DNA of 59,907 nucleotides from Lentisphaeria bacterium (GCA_017462015.1 JAFTRX010000082.1:1-59907), one strand, 5' to 3'. Positions 9,272 through 17,934 are shown, counted from the first letter of the stretch. Numbers and translations are program-made. The notes: generated from the sequence alone by a model not told the origin.

Positions 9272-10216
9272 CAATATAACAATTTTAGTTGAATGATTGA
9301 ACGGAGAAGGATCTGCCACAACTCCGGAAATACCGTTGACGGTAAAATCTTCCGGAATAGAGATAAACTCTCCCCGGCGTAAATAAACCCCATCGCAAAC
9401 GGCATCAACTGCCGCCAGAAAATCTTTTCCGGAAAGATACAATGCGTTGTTGACCAGTATTATTTCTCCGCCGTCCGCAACCACCGGACGGACTTTGTTC
9501 ACCAGCGCCACCGGAGCATTGAGCAGATCCACCACTCCCCGGCTGCTCTGGCTGAAAAACGGCGGATCAAGTATCACCGTATCAAAAACTCTTCCCGCTT
9601 TTTTAAATCCGGCAATCACCGGAAAAAAGTTTCCTTCAACACACTCCATCTTCTCTCCGGCAATGCCGTTCAATTCCAGCGACTTCACCGCAAGTGAGAG
9701 AAACTTACCGGACAAATCGGTCTGAGTCACCATCTCTGCGTTTCCGGCAAGCGCAGCGATGCCGAGGCTTCCGGTGTAAGCAAAGGTGTTCAACACCCTT
9801 TTTCCGGCAGAATTTTCCAGAAGATATTTCCGCAGATTCCGGGTATCTCCGTAAAAACTGTTATCCTGATTCAAGGTCAGATCTACTGCGTATTTCACTC
9901 CATGCTCGCTGATGGTGATCTCCTGCGCTTCTCCGCGCAGCCACACGCCGTTGCGCTCCCGGAAACGTTTGCTGTTCCGCCATTTGACCAGAATATTTTT
10001 CACTTCCGGCAGAAAACGCTCAATGTGTTCCGCTATCGTCCGGGCTATTTCAAAATATATTCCATCCCCGGAGTGGTCGGCAATAACCACCGTTTCTCCA
10101 AAGCGTTCAATCACCAGTTTGGGCAAGCCTTCGGAGAAACCGTTAAACAGCCGCACCATGGCGTTATCCGGAAAATTTTTCCGCTTTTCCAGCGCATCAT
10201 AGATCAGCGAGCGCAT
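9254..10216 (-). CDS. Class I SAM-dependent methyltransferase, RlmI/RlmK-like (putative rRNA methyltransferase)
   Basis: A 320-residue protein of the RlmI/RlmK-type 23S rRNA cytosine methyltransferases. It has a small N-terminal RNA-binding-like region and the Rossmann motifs 'VLNTFAYTGSLGIAAL' (SAM binding), 'TQTDLSGKFL' and 'VILDPPFFSQ' (the PPF catalytic motif of this class). 'NQDNSFYGDTRNLRKYL' is the family's 'gxfxDxRxxR' block. It is shorter than E. coli RlmI (about 396 residues), lacking most of the N-terminal PUA part. Its start overlaps the end of tatC by 13 bp, so translation is probably coupled. The exact RNA target is inferred only from the family. Confidence 0.8.
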   Translation of the reverse strand: MRSLIYDALEKRKNFPDNAMVRLFNGFSEGLPKLVIERFGETVVIADHSGDGIYFEIARTIAEHIERFLPEVKNILVKWRNSKRFRERNGVWLRGEAQEITISEHGVKYAVDLTLNQDNSFYGDTRNLRKYLLENSAGKRVLNTFAYTGSLGIAALAGNAEMVTQTDLSGKFLSLAVKSLELNGIAGEKMECVEGNFFPVIAGFKKAGRVFDTVILDPPFFSQSSRGVVDLLNAPVALVNKVRPVVADGGEIILVNNALYLSGKDFLAAVDAVCDGVYLRRGEFISIPEDFTVNGISGVVADPSPFNHSTKIVILKVAKK

Positions 10217-10920
10217 ATTTGTTCATCCTCTTTATGCCGGATACTGTAAATCCAGAGTGCCGCTTCAAACAGCAGATAACACGGCAGTGCCATCAACACC
10301 TGGCTTGCCACATCCGGCGGAGTCAATATTCCTGCCACGATCAAAATTATAATGATTATCCACCGCCGGAAACGCCGCAACGTGGCAAGAGAGACGATTT
10401 TCAACACCAGCAGAGCGTAGACGATAAGCGGGAACTGAAAGAGCAGCATCCCGGCGATGATCAACCCCAGCACCAGTGAAACAAAATTTCCGATGCCGAT
10501 GACCGGAGTAAACTCGTTCCCGGCGAGCGAAATGGAAAACTCCATCACCGCCGGAACCATGCCAAAAAGCGCCGCCGCCCCTCCGGCAAACGCAAGCACT
10601 ATGATAAAAAATACCGGAACTGCCAGCTTTTTTGCTTCATCATCGCGCAACGCCGGACGGATAAATTCCCAGATGAACATTATCGTAAACGGGAACGACA
10701 CCGCCACCGCCGCCAGCATCGCAACTTCCAGCCGGACAAAAAAGGGTTCCATCAACGAAAAATAGTGCAGTTTGAATCCTTCCGGCGCGGCGTAACGCAG
10801 CAGCGCATCCACCATTTTGCCGGAAAAAATCCAACCGGGGATACAAAAAAGAGCAAATACGGCGAATATTTTAAAAAACATCCGCCGCAATGCTTCAAGG
10901 TGTTCTATGACACCGCTCAT
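10204..10920 (-). CDS. tatC: Sec-independent (Tat) protein translocase TatC
   Basis: A 238-residue polytopic membrane protein, the receptor component of the twin-arginine export pathway. The family signature near the N-terminus is 'IEHLEALRRMFF' (HLEELR-type), followed by six hydrophobic segments, with 'FSLMEPFFVRLEVAML' in the first periplasmic loop and 'FEFPLIVYALL'-like 'FQFPLIVYALL' in the middle. The ATG overlaps the tatA stop by 4 bp (ATGA). The pairing with tatA and the order match the usual tatAC arrangement. No separate tatB is visible. Confidence 0.92.
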   Translation of the reverse strand: MSGVIEHLEALRRMFFKIFAVFALFCIPGWIFSGKMVDALLRYAAPEGFKLHYFSLMEPFFVRLEVAMLAAVAVSFPFTIMFIWEFIRPALRDDEAKKLAVPVFFIIVLAFAGGAAALFGMVPAVMEFSISLAGNEFTPVIGIGNFVSLVLGLIIAGMLLFQFPLIVYALLVLKIVSLATLRRFRRWIIIIILIVAGILTPPDVASQVLMALPCYLLFEAALWIYSIRHKEDEQICAR

Positions 10921-11135
10921 GCGTTTTTATCGCCCTCGTCTTTGCTCTCTGCAGCGACTTTTTTCTCCGGTTCAGAGTCCGCATTTTTGATCTCGTCAGC
11001 GAACTCATCGCGGGCGCGTTTGAACTCTCTGGTAGCTTTCCCCAGACTGCGGGCGATCTCCGGAATACGGTTCGCTCCGAAAAGAAGCAGCACCACCAGC
11101 AAAACAAGTACGATTTCAGGCCAGCCCAGACTCAT
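10917..11135 (-). CDS. tatA: Sec-independent (Tat) protein translocase TatA/TatB-type subunit
   Basis: A 72-residue protein with one N-terminal membrane helix (EIVLVLLVVLLLF), the family hinge 'FGANRIPEIARSLGKA', an amphipathic helix and a charged tail rich in Glu/Lys. It forms the Tat pore with TatC. With only one such gene beside tatC it probably acts as the dual TatA/TatB form (inference). It sits 15 bp downstream of a pseudopilin gene and overlaps tatC by 4 bp. Confidence 0.9.
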   Translation of the reverse strand: MSLGWPEIVLVLLVVLLLFGANRIPEIARSLGKATREFKRARDEFADEIKNADSEPEKKVAAESKDEGDKNA

Positions 11136-11150
11136 AATATCTTCTCCTCT

Positions 11151-11717
11151 TCAAAATTTGGCAATATCGTCACAAATCCACTCGCCGTTTTTCTCATCCC
11201 GGTAATCTTTCACCTCATTCGGCGGATCGGATTCGGCATCGGTACCGAAACCGCCATCCAGTCCGGCGGAAATCAAATCAAAACCGCCATTTTTCAGGAT
11301 TCCGGGATAGCGGAACTTGATTTTATTACCCCAGGCATCAATAACTTCGCCATCCTGAATGAAACGTCCCATTTTGTCCATTTCCAATGTTTTGACAAAA
11401 ATCTGACAGAAGTTGGAGTAAAGTTTGTCTTTGCCCGAGGGATTACTCTTAACTTCATAAGTCACTCCGCCGACAGTCAGCTTTTTGCCGGAAACATCAA
11501 ACTTAATGGAAGAAAATGTTGCCGCCGGCGGCATGAATCCGGTTTTCTGCTGTGCCAGATCGAATGCGGCATGGAGCCGGGTGAGCAGTCCTTCGGTCGC
11601 CGCCTCTTTGCTTTTGGTGTTGGCATAGCTGTAACCGGCAAAGCCCAGCGTTGCCAGAATAGCGATGATCGCCACTACGCCCAGAATTTCAATAAGTGTA
11701 AAAGTTTTCCGTTTCAT
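11151..11717 (-). CDS. Type II secretion GspG-like major pseudopilin
   Basis: A 188-residue pseudopilin. The short leader MKRKT precedes FTLIEIL with Glu5, followed by a hydrophobic helix. The C-terminal half ('DAWGNKIKFRYPG...GFDLISAGLDGGFGTDAESD') is the GspG globular domain, including the calcium-loop-like aspartates typical of GspG. The residue before the cleavage site is Thr rather than the usual Gly. Start at the ATG with AAGGAG 6-7 bp upstream; an upstream in-frame start would overlap the divergent promoter. It heads the operon with tatA, tatC and the methyltransferase. Confidence 0.85.
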   Translation of the reverse strand: MKRKTFTLIEILGVVAIIAILATLGFAGYSYANTKSKEAATEGLLTRLHAAFDLAQQKTGFMPPAATFSSIKFDVSGKKLTVGGVTYEVKSNPSGKDKLYSNFCQIFVKTLEMDKMGRFIQDGEVIDAWGNKIKFRYPGILKNGGFDLISAGLDGGFGTDAESDPPNEVKDYRDEKNGEWICDDIAKF

Positions 11718-11728
11718 AAAAATTCTCC

Positions 11729-11757
11729 TTGATTTCATGTCAATATGGGAATATAAT
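11729..11757 (+). promoter_or_regulatory. Predicted promoter of the short-chain dehydrogenase gene
   Basis: TTGATT (11729-11734), 17 bp, perfect TATAAT (11752-11757), 22 bp before the ATG. It overlaps an opposite-facing promoter for the pseudopilin-tat operon, so the two may interfere. Confidence 0.55.
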
Positions 11758-11778
11758 ATATAAAGGAGGAAAATGCAA
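11750..11778 (-). promoter_or_regulatory. Predicted promoter of the pseudopilin-tatAC operon
   Basis: On the minus strand: TTGCAT (11773-11778), 17 bp, TATATT (11750-11755). It overlaps the plus-strand promoter, forming a face-to-face divergent pair. Confidence 0.5.
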
Positions 11779-11779
11779 G

Positions 11780-12478
11780 ATGAAAATTGAAGGAAAATGC
11801 GTTTTAATTACCGGTTCAGCGAAAAGATGCGGTGCGGAAGCTGCCAAAACCTTTGCCGCATCCGGAGCAAAAGTTATCATCCACTGCAACACATCGGTCG
11901 TTGAAGCGGAGGAACTGCTCGCCCGTCTCCCCGGTTCCGGACACCGGCTGATAAAAGCTGACCTTGCCCTAAAAGATGATATCACCCGGCTGATTTCCCA
12001 GGCGGGAAAGTTCGATATCCTCATCAACAACGCCTCCGTATTTTTCCGCCCCGGTTCCGACGAAGACCTCTCAGGAGAAAAACTCTATCATCAAGTAAAC
12101 TTTCTCGCGCCCCAAACGCTCCTTGAAGCGTGGGCGGCGCAGGAACTTCCGGAGGCATGTGCCGTCAACATTCTCGATCAGGCGGTACTGAACCCCGGTT
12201 CAGGAGCTTACTGGCAATCGCGTTATGACCTTATGCAGTTGACGATCGAACTTGCCCGCACGCTGGGCAGGAAAAATTTCCGGGTCAACGCCGTCGCGCC
12301 GGGACCGATGCTGCCGCCCTACTGGAAACCGGACTCCCGCATGGAGAAAACGTTGCCGGCACTGCCGTTACACCGTCCGGTCTCTCCGCAGGATTTTGCC
12401 GAAGCGGTAAAATTTCTCTGCACCAACGACTCTATCACCGGAGCAGTGCTTCCCGTTGACTGCGGACAGCATTTGTAA
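11780..12478 (+). CDS. Short-chain dehydrogenase/reductase, pteridine-reductase-like, with Arg in place of the catalytic Lys
   Basis: A 232-residue Rossmann-fold SDR. The cofactor loop 'TGSAKRCG' (11-18) matches the TGx3RxG form of pteridine reductases (PTR1/FolM type) rather than the classic TGxxxGxG, suggesting NADPH use. 'NNAS' at 83-86 is conserved. Asp133 fits the catalytic Asp of PTR1. The usual YxxxK is Tyr144-W-Q-S-Arg148, so the lysine is replaced by arginine. The C-terminal 'VNAVAPGPMLPP' block is standard. The ATG has AAAGGAGG 10-11 bp upstream. It may reduce a pterin or quinone-like substrate; not certain. Confidence 0.8.
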   Translation: MKIEGKCVLITGSAKRCGAEAAKTFAASGAKVIIHCNTSVVEAEELLARLPGSGHRLIKADLALKDDITRLISQAGKFDILINNASVFFRPGSDEDLSGEKLYHQVNFLAPQTLLEAWAAQELPEACAVNILDQAVLNPGSGAYWQSRYDLMQLTIELARTLGRKNFRVNAVAPGPMLPPYWKPDSRMEKTLPALPLHRPVSPQDFAEAVKFLCTNDSITGAVLPVDCGQHL

Positions 12479-12483
12479 TTTTA

Positions 12484-13410
12484 TCACAGGAAAAAGGCGA
12501 GCAGCACCGGCATTGTGATCAGCGAAAAGAGCGTGGTCGCAAGGACGAGCTGTCCGGCAAACTCAGCATCTCCGCCATATTCCCGGACGATAAGCACACT
12601 GCCGCAAGATGCCGGCATCACCGACAACACCACGGCGATATTTCTGGCAAGTTCCGGCAGCGGAATGAATTTCAACACCAGAAGCGTCAACAGCGGCATA
12701 ACGATTATCCGTAAAAATGTGGTGTAAAACAAGTCAAGCAGATGCGCCGTCCACTGCGACCGGGAAATCCAGATGGATGCTCCGATAAGCACCAGACAAA
12801 GCGGGATTGCCAAATCCCCGACTTTCGTGGTGAAGTTGATGATATTTGCCGGAAGCCGCAACGGCTGGATCAGATAAAGCACCGCTCCGACTGCGGCAAT
12901 ACTGTTGGGGGAAATCAGATTGAGGAAGATTTTTTTCACATCGTCCACCGCCATAACGGCAATGCCGATCGTCCACTGTCCCATGGTGGCGCCAACACTC
13001 CACAGCAGCAGTGCCGCCACCGTTTTCCCCGGAAAAAGATAACCGATAACGATGATCGGCAGATAAATATAATTATTTACCGTCGCCATGTGCAAAAACG
13101 TGGCGCGGCGGGCGGGTGTTTTACACCGCATCCCCGGCAGAAAAATATATCCGAGCACGGCATGGAAAGCCATCATCAAAAATCCGGCTACCGGAAATAT
13201 CCATGCCGAATAAAGGTCTTCCCGGGTGAATTTCCCGGCAATACTGGAGAACACCATAAAAGGGGTCAGCACATTGATCGTAAACCGGCTGAAACCTCGA
13301 AGTGACTTTTCATCCATCATCTTCCGCCCGACCGCAAATGCTCCCAACGCGAAGAATGTGAACGTTTCCAACACTGCCAAAACCACTTTTATCAATACTT
13401 CGTAATTCAT
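12484..13410 (-). CDS. Auxin-efflux-carrier (AEC) family transporter
   Basis: A 308-residue integral membrane protein with about ten hydrophobic segments. It shows the AEC signature near the first half ('FTINVLTPFMVFSSI') and the C-terminal 'VMPASCGSVLIVREYGGD', matching the 'P.a..s..la..y' family block. Bacterial members export or take up small carboxylates such as malate or malonate; the substrate here is unknown. It is transcribed alone and convergent with the SDR gene, with 5 bp between the stop codons. A promoter-like element lies at 13471-13499. Confidence 0.85.
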   Translation of the reverse strand: MNYEVLIKVVLAVLETFTFFALGAFAVGRKMMDEKSLRGFSRFTINVLTPFMVFSSIAGKFTREDLYSAWIFPVAGFLMMAFHAVLGYIFLPGMRCKTPARRATFLHMATVNNYIYLPIIVIGYLFPGKTVAALLLWSVGATMGQWTIGIAVMAVDDVKKIFLNLISPNSIAAVGAVLYLIQPLRLPANIINFTTKVGDLAIPLCLVLIGASIWISRSQWTAHLLDLFYTTFLRIIVMPLLTLLVLKFIPLPELARNIAVVLSVMPASCGSVLIVREYGGDAEFAGQLVLATTLFSLITMPVLLAFFL

Positions 13411-13470
13411 TTACCTGTCCTTTTTACAAACTGCTCCCTTCCGGATTTTACGGCGGGTTGTCATCCGCAT

Positions 13471-13499
13471 AAAATAGCACCGGGCAGGTGATTTTTCAA
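13471..13499 (-). promoter_or_regulatory. Predicted promoter of the AEC transporter gene
   Basis: On the minus strand: TTGAAA (13494-13499), 17 bp, TATTTT (13471-13476), about 60 bp upstream of the ATG. Confidence 0.45.
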
Positions 13500-13602
13500 G
13501 ACACACGCTCTTTTGTCCCTGTTTTGATTGCATACCTTCAGCTTTTCCGGGGCAATTATCACTAAACCACTGATGATATTAATGTTTTTTTGATTGCAAC
13601 CC

Positions 13603-13630
13603 TTGCATTTTCACGAACAGCACTTAAATT
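13603..13630 (+). promoter_or_regulatory. Predicted promoter of the prepilin-like gene at 13671
   Basis: TTGCAT (13603-13608), 16 bp, TAAATT (13625-13630), 40 bp before the ATG. Confidence 0.4.
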
Positions 13631-13670
13631 ATGCGGCATACATAGAGACAATTTCTATATGGAGAAAAAT

Positions 13671-14453
13671 ATGTTGCGTAAAAAATTCACCTTGATCGAA
13701 CTGTTGGTAGTTATTGCGATTATCGCGATATTGGCAGCAATTCTGCTGCCCGCTCTGCAGAGCGCGCGTGAACGCGGAAAATCCGGAAGCTGTATCAACA
13801 ACCTTAAACAGCTCGGCAGTGCGATGAACTTGTACGCCGAAGATCACAACGGCAATTTTGTCCTCGCGGCACCGGGACCGTTTTACGGCTATACCGGCAA
13901 TGAAGGCAATATCCGTTGGGCTTATCTCTTTGTGACCGGCAACTATATGCCCGGACGCCATACCTTCTTCTGCCCCGGAGCTCCGGCAACTGCCAACTCC
14001 GATCGCAGTATCCCCGGCGGAGCCTCCTGTTTTGCCACCGCCACTCCCCGCAGCGGCGCCGAAATGACTGCCAGTCAGTACATCTCCTACGGTTACAACT
14101 CCAACTGGTTGGGCGGTTACCACGGCGAAGAACCGGAAAGTTACGAATTCTGCCGCCGCACCTACAAAGTCGGCAAAGGCAAAAACTTCTCCAACAAGAT
14201 CATGTATGCTGATGCCTTTGACGGTGTTATCGCCAACGCCAACGAAGGAACCGTCCGCGGCTCCTGGAACATCGTCCGCAAGACCAGCGATTCCGGTTAT
14301 CAGCAGATCAACGACTGCCACCAGAGCTCTGCCAACGTCGCATTCCTGGATATGCACGTTGCCAACGTCAAAAATGCCAAGAAAGAGCTTCAGTTGGAAA
14401 CTTCCGGTACCACCAAGCAGAAAAAGTATTGGAACCCGCTTGCCAGCGAGTAA
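13671..14453 (+). CDS. Prepilin-like protein (DUF1559-like)
   Basis: A 260-residue protein with a short leader (MLRKK), FTLIELLV with Glu5 and a hydrophobic helix, then '[20 protein letters not shown]', the standard block of this PVC family. The C-terminal motif is degenerate: '[17 protein letters not shown]', with DM instead of DG. The start was chosen at the ATG preceded by GGAG; an in-frame ATG four codons earlier would place the ribosome site inside the gene. The leader lacks the paired palindromes seen in other copies. A strong terminator follows, then a GH71-like secreted enzyme gene, repeating the prepilin-plus-hydrolase pattern. Confidence 0.85.
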   Translation: MLRKKFTLIELLVVIAIIAILAAILLPALQSARERGKSGSCINNLKQLGSAMNLYAEDHNGNFVLAAPGPFYGYTGNEGNIRWAYLFVTGNYMPGRHTFFCPGAPATANSDRSIPGGASCFATATPRSGAEMTASQYISYGYNSNWLGGYHGEEPESYEFCRRTYKVGKGKNFSNKIMYADAFDGVIANANEGTVRGSWNIVRKTSDSGYQQINDCHQSSANVAFLDMHVANVKNAKKELQLETSGTTKQKKYWNPLASE

Positions 14454-14470
14454 GACTTCGGCGAAGCTTT

Positions 14471-14507
14471 CTGCCGCAGGACATAAAGTTTTGCGGCAGT
14501 TTTTTTA
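14471..14507 (+). terminator. Rho-independent terminator after the prepilin-like gene
   Basis: CTGCCGCA (14471-14478) pairs with TGCGGCAG (14492-14499), followed by eight T residues (14500-14507). It separates this gene from the downstream hydrolase gene, which has its own promoter. Confidence 0.85.
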
Positions 14508-14554
14508 TTTCAGCACATTCGGCACTTTTGTATATTTTATAATCACTTTTGTTA

Positions 14555-14583
14555 TTGCAAAAAATCATGACCGCAAGTATAGT
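14555..14583 (+). promoter_or_regulatory. Predicted promoter of the GH71-like gene
   Basis: TTGCAA (14555-14560), 17 bp, TATAGT (14578-14583), 35 bp before the ATG. Confidence 0.55.
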
Positions 14584-14618
14584 ATGTACCAAACCTAAAC
14601 AACATAAGGAGTCGGATC

Positions 14619-17579
14619 ATGAGAAAATTGTCATTGATACTGTTGTCAACAGCGCTGACACTGCAGCTTACCGCCGCCCCCCGCACGGATGCGGAAGCAG
14701 CAAAACTGCTGAAAACCTACGCAGAAAAAGGCAAAAACAGGAAAAGTTTCAGCGGCCGCACCGCCTTTTTTGCCCGCGGACAATTAAAATACGGTCTGGA
14801 GCGTTACGACTACCTCCACCGCTGGGTCGACCGTCCTCTGTTTCAGGACTCCAGTTTCATCGACGCAAGTACCGGACACTTTCTCAACAACGCGGCATGG
14901 AAAGTCATGCATCGCGTGGTCAAAGATATGTATCAGCTTGACGGCTTTTCCTTCTTCCCGATAACCAAACAGCGCGACGACCTTTACCGTGCTGCCGCGA
15001 CTCCGGATTATCAGATGAATGTGCTTCCGGAATATGTTTCCCCTGCCGCAATCATCAAATACGGCGGCACTCCCGATTGGGCAAAAACCTATCAGCTTAC
15101 CGAACAGGCCCTCAACAGCAAGCAGACTTTCCGTATCAACGGCAAAATCGTCATCACCAGTTACCCTGCTGACACCGATCCGGCCTACTGGGTGGAGTTG
15201 AAAAAGCGTCTCACCGCCCGCTACGGTGACAAATTCATCATCGCTCCGATGCACATGCTTCCGCGCAACATCGTCGCCTCCGGCAAGCCCCTCACCGTCC
15301 GCGATGTCAACACCCTTGCAAACATCATCCGCAAATGGCTGCGCAGTGTAGACGGTTACTACTACAACTTCCCGCCGCTCAACGAGTACCGCCGTTATGA
15401 CGATGATTTTGACAAAAACGTCATGATCCCGCTTCTGACCGGTATTCTTGCCGAAGATGAGTTCAAGGACAAGATCCTCGCCTGGGGAACCAAAGTCGGT
15501 CACGAAAACTTCTATGCCAAAGGAACTTTCACCTACAACTGCGGCGGAACCAGCATGCTGCGCGGCAGTGTCGGCAGTGCCGTTGCCGCCAAGGCGGATG
15601 TGGTGAATCTGGTGGAATGGGATGAACAGAACGAAAACACCTCCTTCCGCCCCACTTTGTACAACTCTTTTTCCACTCAGCGCATCATGCGTTATCTTTC
15701 CGGCGTTGCCAAAGGCAAACTCTTTTCCCGGCTTCCCGGCGATGATGCCTCTGTCCCCAATCTGATCCTCTCCTACCGCAAGATCGTTGTTGCCGGTGAA
15801 ACAGTCGAGTTTGAAATTGTCAACGTTCCGGAAGCGGAAAGCACCGGCAAAGAGTTGAACATCACTCTCACCGTAAAAGACCATCGCGGCAACACCGTCA
15901 AGACCTTCTCCGGCAAAGCAAAAGACAACCGCCTTGCCGAACTGCGTTTCAACGTAAAAGCCGCCGATGTCATTTCCCATCACATCCTCATCCCGGAACT
16001 TACAGTCAACGGTAAAAAATTCGCTTCCGGCTTCACCCCCGTGGAACTGCGCGCCAACTGGAACGCGGACAACAAATGGGTCAAACAGCCTCTGCGCGAC
16101 CTTGCCTCCTGTTCTGCGGAACTCAAGATCGCCGGACGTACCGCTGACGGTTTCATCAAACTTCAGGGTAAAGTCCGTTCCGCCGTTCCGCTTCACAGCG
16201 TCGAAGTCATCGACAGCGGCGACCACATCTACCAGCACCAGAAGAACAATCCGTTCCTGGAAACGGAAGATCGTGCCGTATTTTCGATCATGGTTGAAGG
16301 CTACGACCGCAAAAAGATACGCTTTACCGGCGATATCAAAGTTTGCGATGCCCCCAGCGCCCGCTGCCGCACCCAGCGCACCGGCGGCGAAGCTCCCCGC
16401 AGCAAACTGGATCACGAACTTATCGCCACCACCACCAATTCCGGCTGGCACTTTGTCGGCAAAAAAGCGATCTACGGCAGTTACAACGCCTGTATGTTCC
16501 AGTTAAGTGTGGCAAAGCGCGATCTGGCAAAGGGTTATCTGGATATTTCTGTGGATGCCGTCATTCCCCGCGGTGCGCGTACCACCATCTTCAAGGGCAA
16601 ACTCCCCCTTGCCGAACTTGCCAAAAAGCGGGTTTTCGCCACCAACTCCCTGCTCGGAACCACGCTGACCATCCGCCGTACTGATATTCAGCACATCATT
16701 CCGGAAAGTTTGGATCAGAAAACTGCCGACTTCACCATTCTCGTAAATCCGCATCTGCCGCAGTCGGTGTATTTCATCGAAATCGTCGACAAAAACCGTA
16801 AAACTTTCCGCAGTCTGCCGGTTACGGTCTTCCGTCCATCGGGAAAAAAGGTCAAGTTTTCCAGTTTTGACTTCTTTGACAAGCACCCCATCACGGTAAT
16901 CTGCGACAGCAATATGCTCACGCCGCAGATACTGGACTTTTCCGCAACGCACGGAACCGCGATCAAAAATTCCGGCGGCAACATCCTCACCGGTATGCGC
17001 GGCGGCAACTCCTCCCGTGTCAACAACCTCTATCTTGCCGAAGATTACAAACACGGCAACTTTGCCATGAAGCACATGAGCAAAAACACCCCCGACAACG
17101 TCAAGAGTTTCCCGGAACTGGAAACCCGTTCCGACGGCAAAAACGTCTGGCGCTTCAACGGCAAATGCAACGCTTCACTCCCCGTTGCCTCCATCTACCC
17201 CTACTGCGGTTTTGAGCTGAAACTGAACTTCACCGCCGCAGATGTCAATACCAAACAGATTCTGGTCACCAATTCCGATCAGGCGTTCAATTTGTTCATC
17301 AACAAAGGCCGTCTCTTCGCCTCTTTCTACTCCATGGGCGGAAACGTGGCAAAACAGCCCTTCCTTGTCGCCGGTCCCATGATCGCCCCCGGAGTGGAAA
17401 ATCAAGTGACACTCCGCTTCAACCAGAAGCACGTCCAGATCTTCTGCAACGGCAAAAAAGGTAAGGCAAAGCCCCTCGCCGGTTATCTCCTTTACCCGGC
17501 AGAAACCAGTATCGGTCACGGCTTGCGTAATCTCGGCTTCATTGGAACCATCTCTAAATTTGAACTGCGCCCGCTTTAA
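14619..17579 (+). CDS. Secreted GH71/GH99-like glycoside hydrolase with C-terminal LamG-like domain
   Basis: A 986-residue secreted protein (signal peptide MRKLSLILLSTALTLQLTAAP). The N-terminal half is probably a TIM barrel like the endo-alpha-1,3-glucanase/endomannosidase group. Supporting blocks are 'VDGYYYNFPPLNEY' and 'VNLVEWDEQNENTSFRPT' (about 331-348), the latter resembling the 'W-N-D-x-x-E-S' catalytic end of GH71. The middle holds Ig-like beta modules (380-560). The last ~180 residues look like a concanavalin/LamG domain ending 'GTISKFELRPL'. The family assignment is by pattern only. Start: AAGGAG 9 bp before the ATG. It lies 165 bp after a prepilin-like gene. Confidence 0.65.
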   Translation: MRKLSLILLSTALTLQLTAAPRTDAEAAKLLKTYAEKGKNRKSFSGRTAFFARGQLKYGLERYDYLHRWVDRPLFQDSSFIDASTGHFLNNAAWKVMHRVVKDMYQLDGFSFFPITKQRDDLYRAAATPDYQMNVLPEYVSPAAIIKYGGTPDWAKTYQLTEQALNSKQTFRINGKIVITSYPADTDPAYWVELKKRLTARYGDKFIIAPMHMLPRNIVASGKPLTVRDVNTLANIIRKWLRSVDGYYYNFPPLNEYRRYDDDFDKNVMIPLLTGILAEDEFKDKILAWGTKVGHENFYAKGTFTYNCGGTSMLRGSVGSAVAAKADVVNLVEWDEQNENTSFRPTLYNSFSTQRIMRYLSGVAKGKLFSRLPGDDASVPNLILSYRKIVVAGETVEFEIVNVPEAESTGKELNITLTVKDHRGNTVKTFSGKAKDNRLAELRFNVKAADVISHHILIPELTVNGKKFASGFTPVELRANWNADNKWVKQPLRDLASCSAELKIAGRTADGFIKLQGKVRSAVPLHSVEVIDSGDHIYQHQKNNPFLETEDRAVFSIMVEGYDRKKIRFTGDIKVCDAPSARCRTQRTGGEAPRSKLDHELIATTTNSGWHFVGKKAIYGSYNACMFQLSVAKRDLAKGYLDISVDAVIPRGARTTIFKGKLPLAELAKKRVFATNSLLGTTLTIRRTDIQHIIPESLDQKTADFTILVNPHLPQSVYFIEIVDKNRKTFRSLPVTVFRPSGKKVKFSSFDFFDKHPITVICDSNMLTPQILDFSATHGTAIKNSGGNILTGMRGGNSSRVNNLYLAEDYKHGNFAMKHMSKNTPDNVKSFPELETRSDGKNVWRFNGKCNASLPVASIYPYCGFELKLNFTAADVNTKQILVTNSDQAFNLFINKGRLFASFYSMGGNVAKQPFLVAGPMIAPGVENQVTLRFNQKHVQIFCNGKKGKAKPLAGYLLYPAETSIGHGLRNLGFIGTISKFELRPL

Positions 17580-17583
17580 AACC

Positions 17584-17700
17584 TGGCGCACTGCAAAGCG
17601 CCACATGGAAACCACCGTTAGTACGGATGGGTACGGATAAATACGGACAGGTACGGAGGGGGGGCGGTTGGAGTGAGTTGCAAACTGCTCTGGTGCGGTG
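17584..17700 (-). repeat. R3 dispersed repeat, copy a1
   Basis: Begins at the stop codon of the GH71-like gene with 'ctggcgcactgcaaagcgcc' (a small hairpin with a GCAA loop). Four 10-bp units follow at 17621-17660 (gtacggatgg, gtacggataa, atacggacag, gtacggaggg), then 'ggttggagtgagttg', the R3 far end. The unit type differs from the other R3 copies. Confidence 0.75.
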
Positions 17701-17734
17701 AGGAAAAGCCCGTCTATGGACAAACAACTCTACA

Positions 17735-17822
17735 CTCTCCGTACACATCCGTACACATCCGTACACATCCGTACCGACCGGTCTGTGTGCAAGGGGTTGT
17801 CTGCACTGGCGGCAGCCGTAGT
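17735..17822 (+). repeat. R3 dispersed repeat, copy a2 (inverted relative to a1)
   Basis: Three perfect copies of gtacacatcc (17741-17770) and a fourth related unit gtaccgaccg. A tail 'ctgcactggcggcagccg' resembles the end of other R3 elements. With a1 it forms an inverted pair across about 120 bp. The rest of the 355-bp gene-free gap holds only the HAD promoter. Confidence 0.6.
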
Positions 17823-17862
17823 GTATTTTTACAAAAAATAAGACAACTTCTGCAAAAAAGAC

Positions 17863-17890
17863 TTGCAAGTCAAGAATTTGGTTTTATATT
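17863..17890 (+). promoter_or_regulatory. Predicted promoter of the HAD/glycerol-3-phosphate operon
   Basis: TTGCAA (17863-17868) within the palindrome ACTTGCAAGT, 16 bp, TATATT (17885-17890), 44 bp before the ATG. Confidence 0.55.
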
Positions 17891-17934
17891 ATTAAACTGA
17901 CAACTAAACAAAGCTTTTTTGCAAGGATTTTTTT

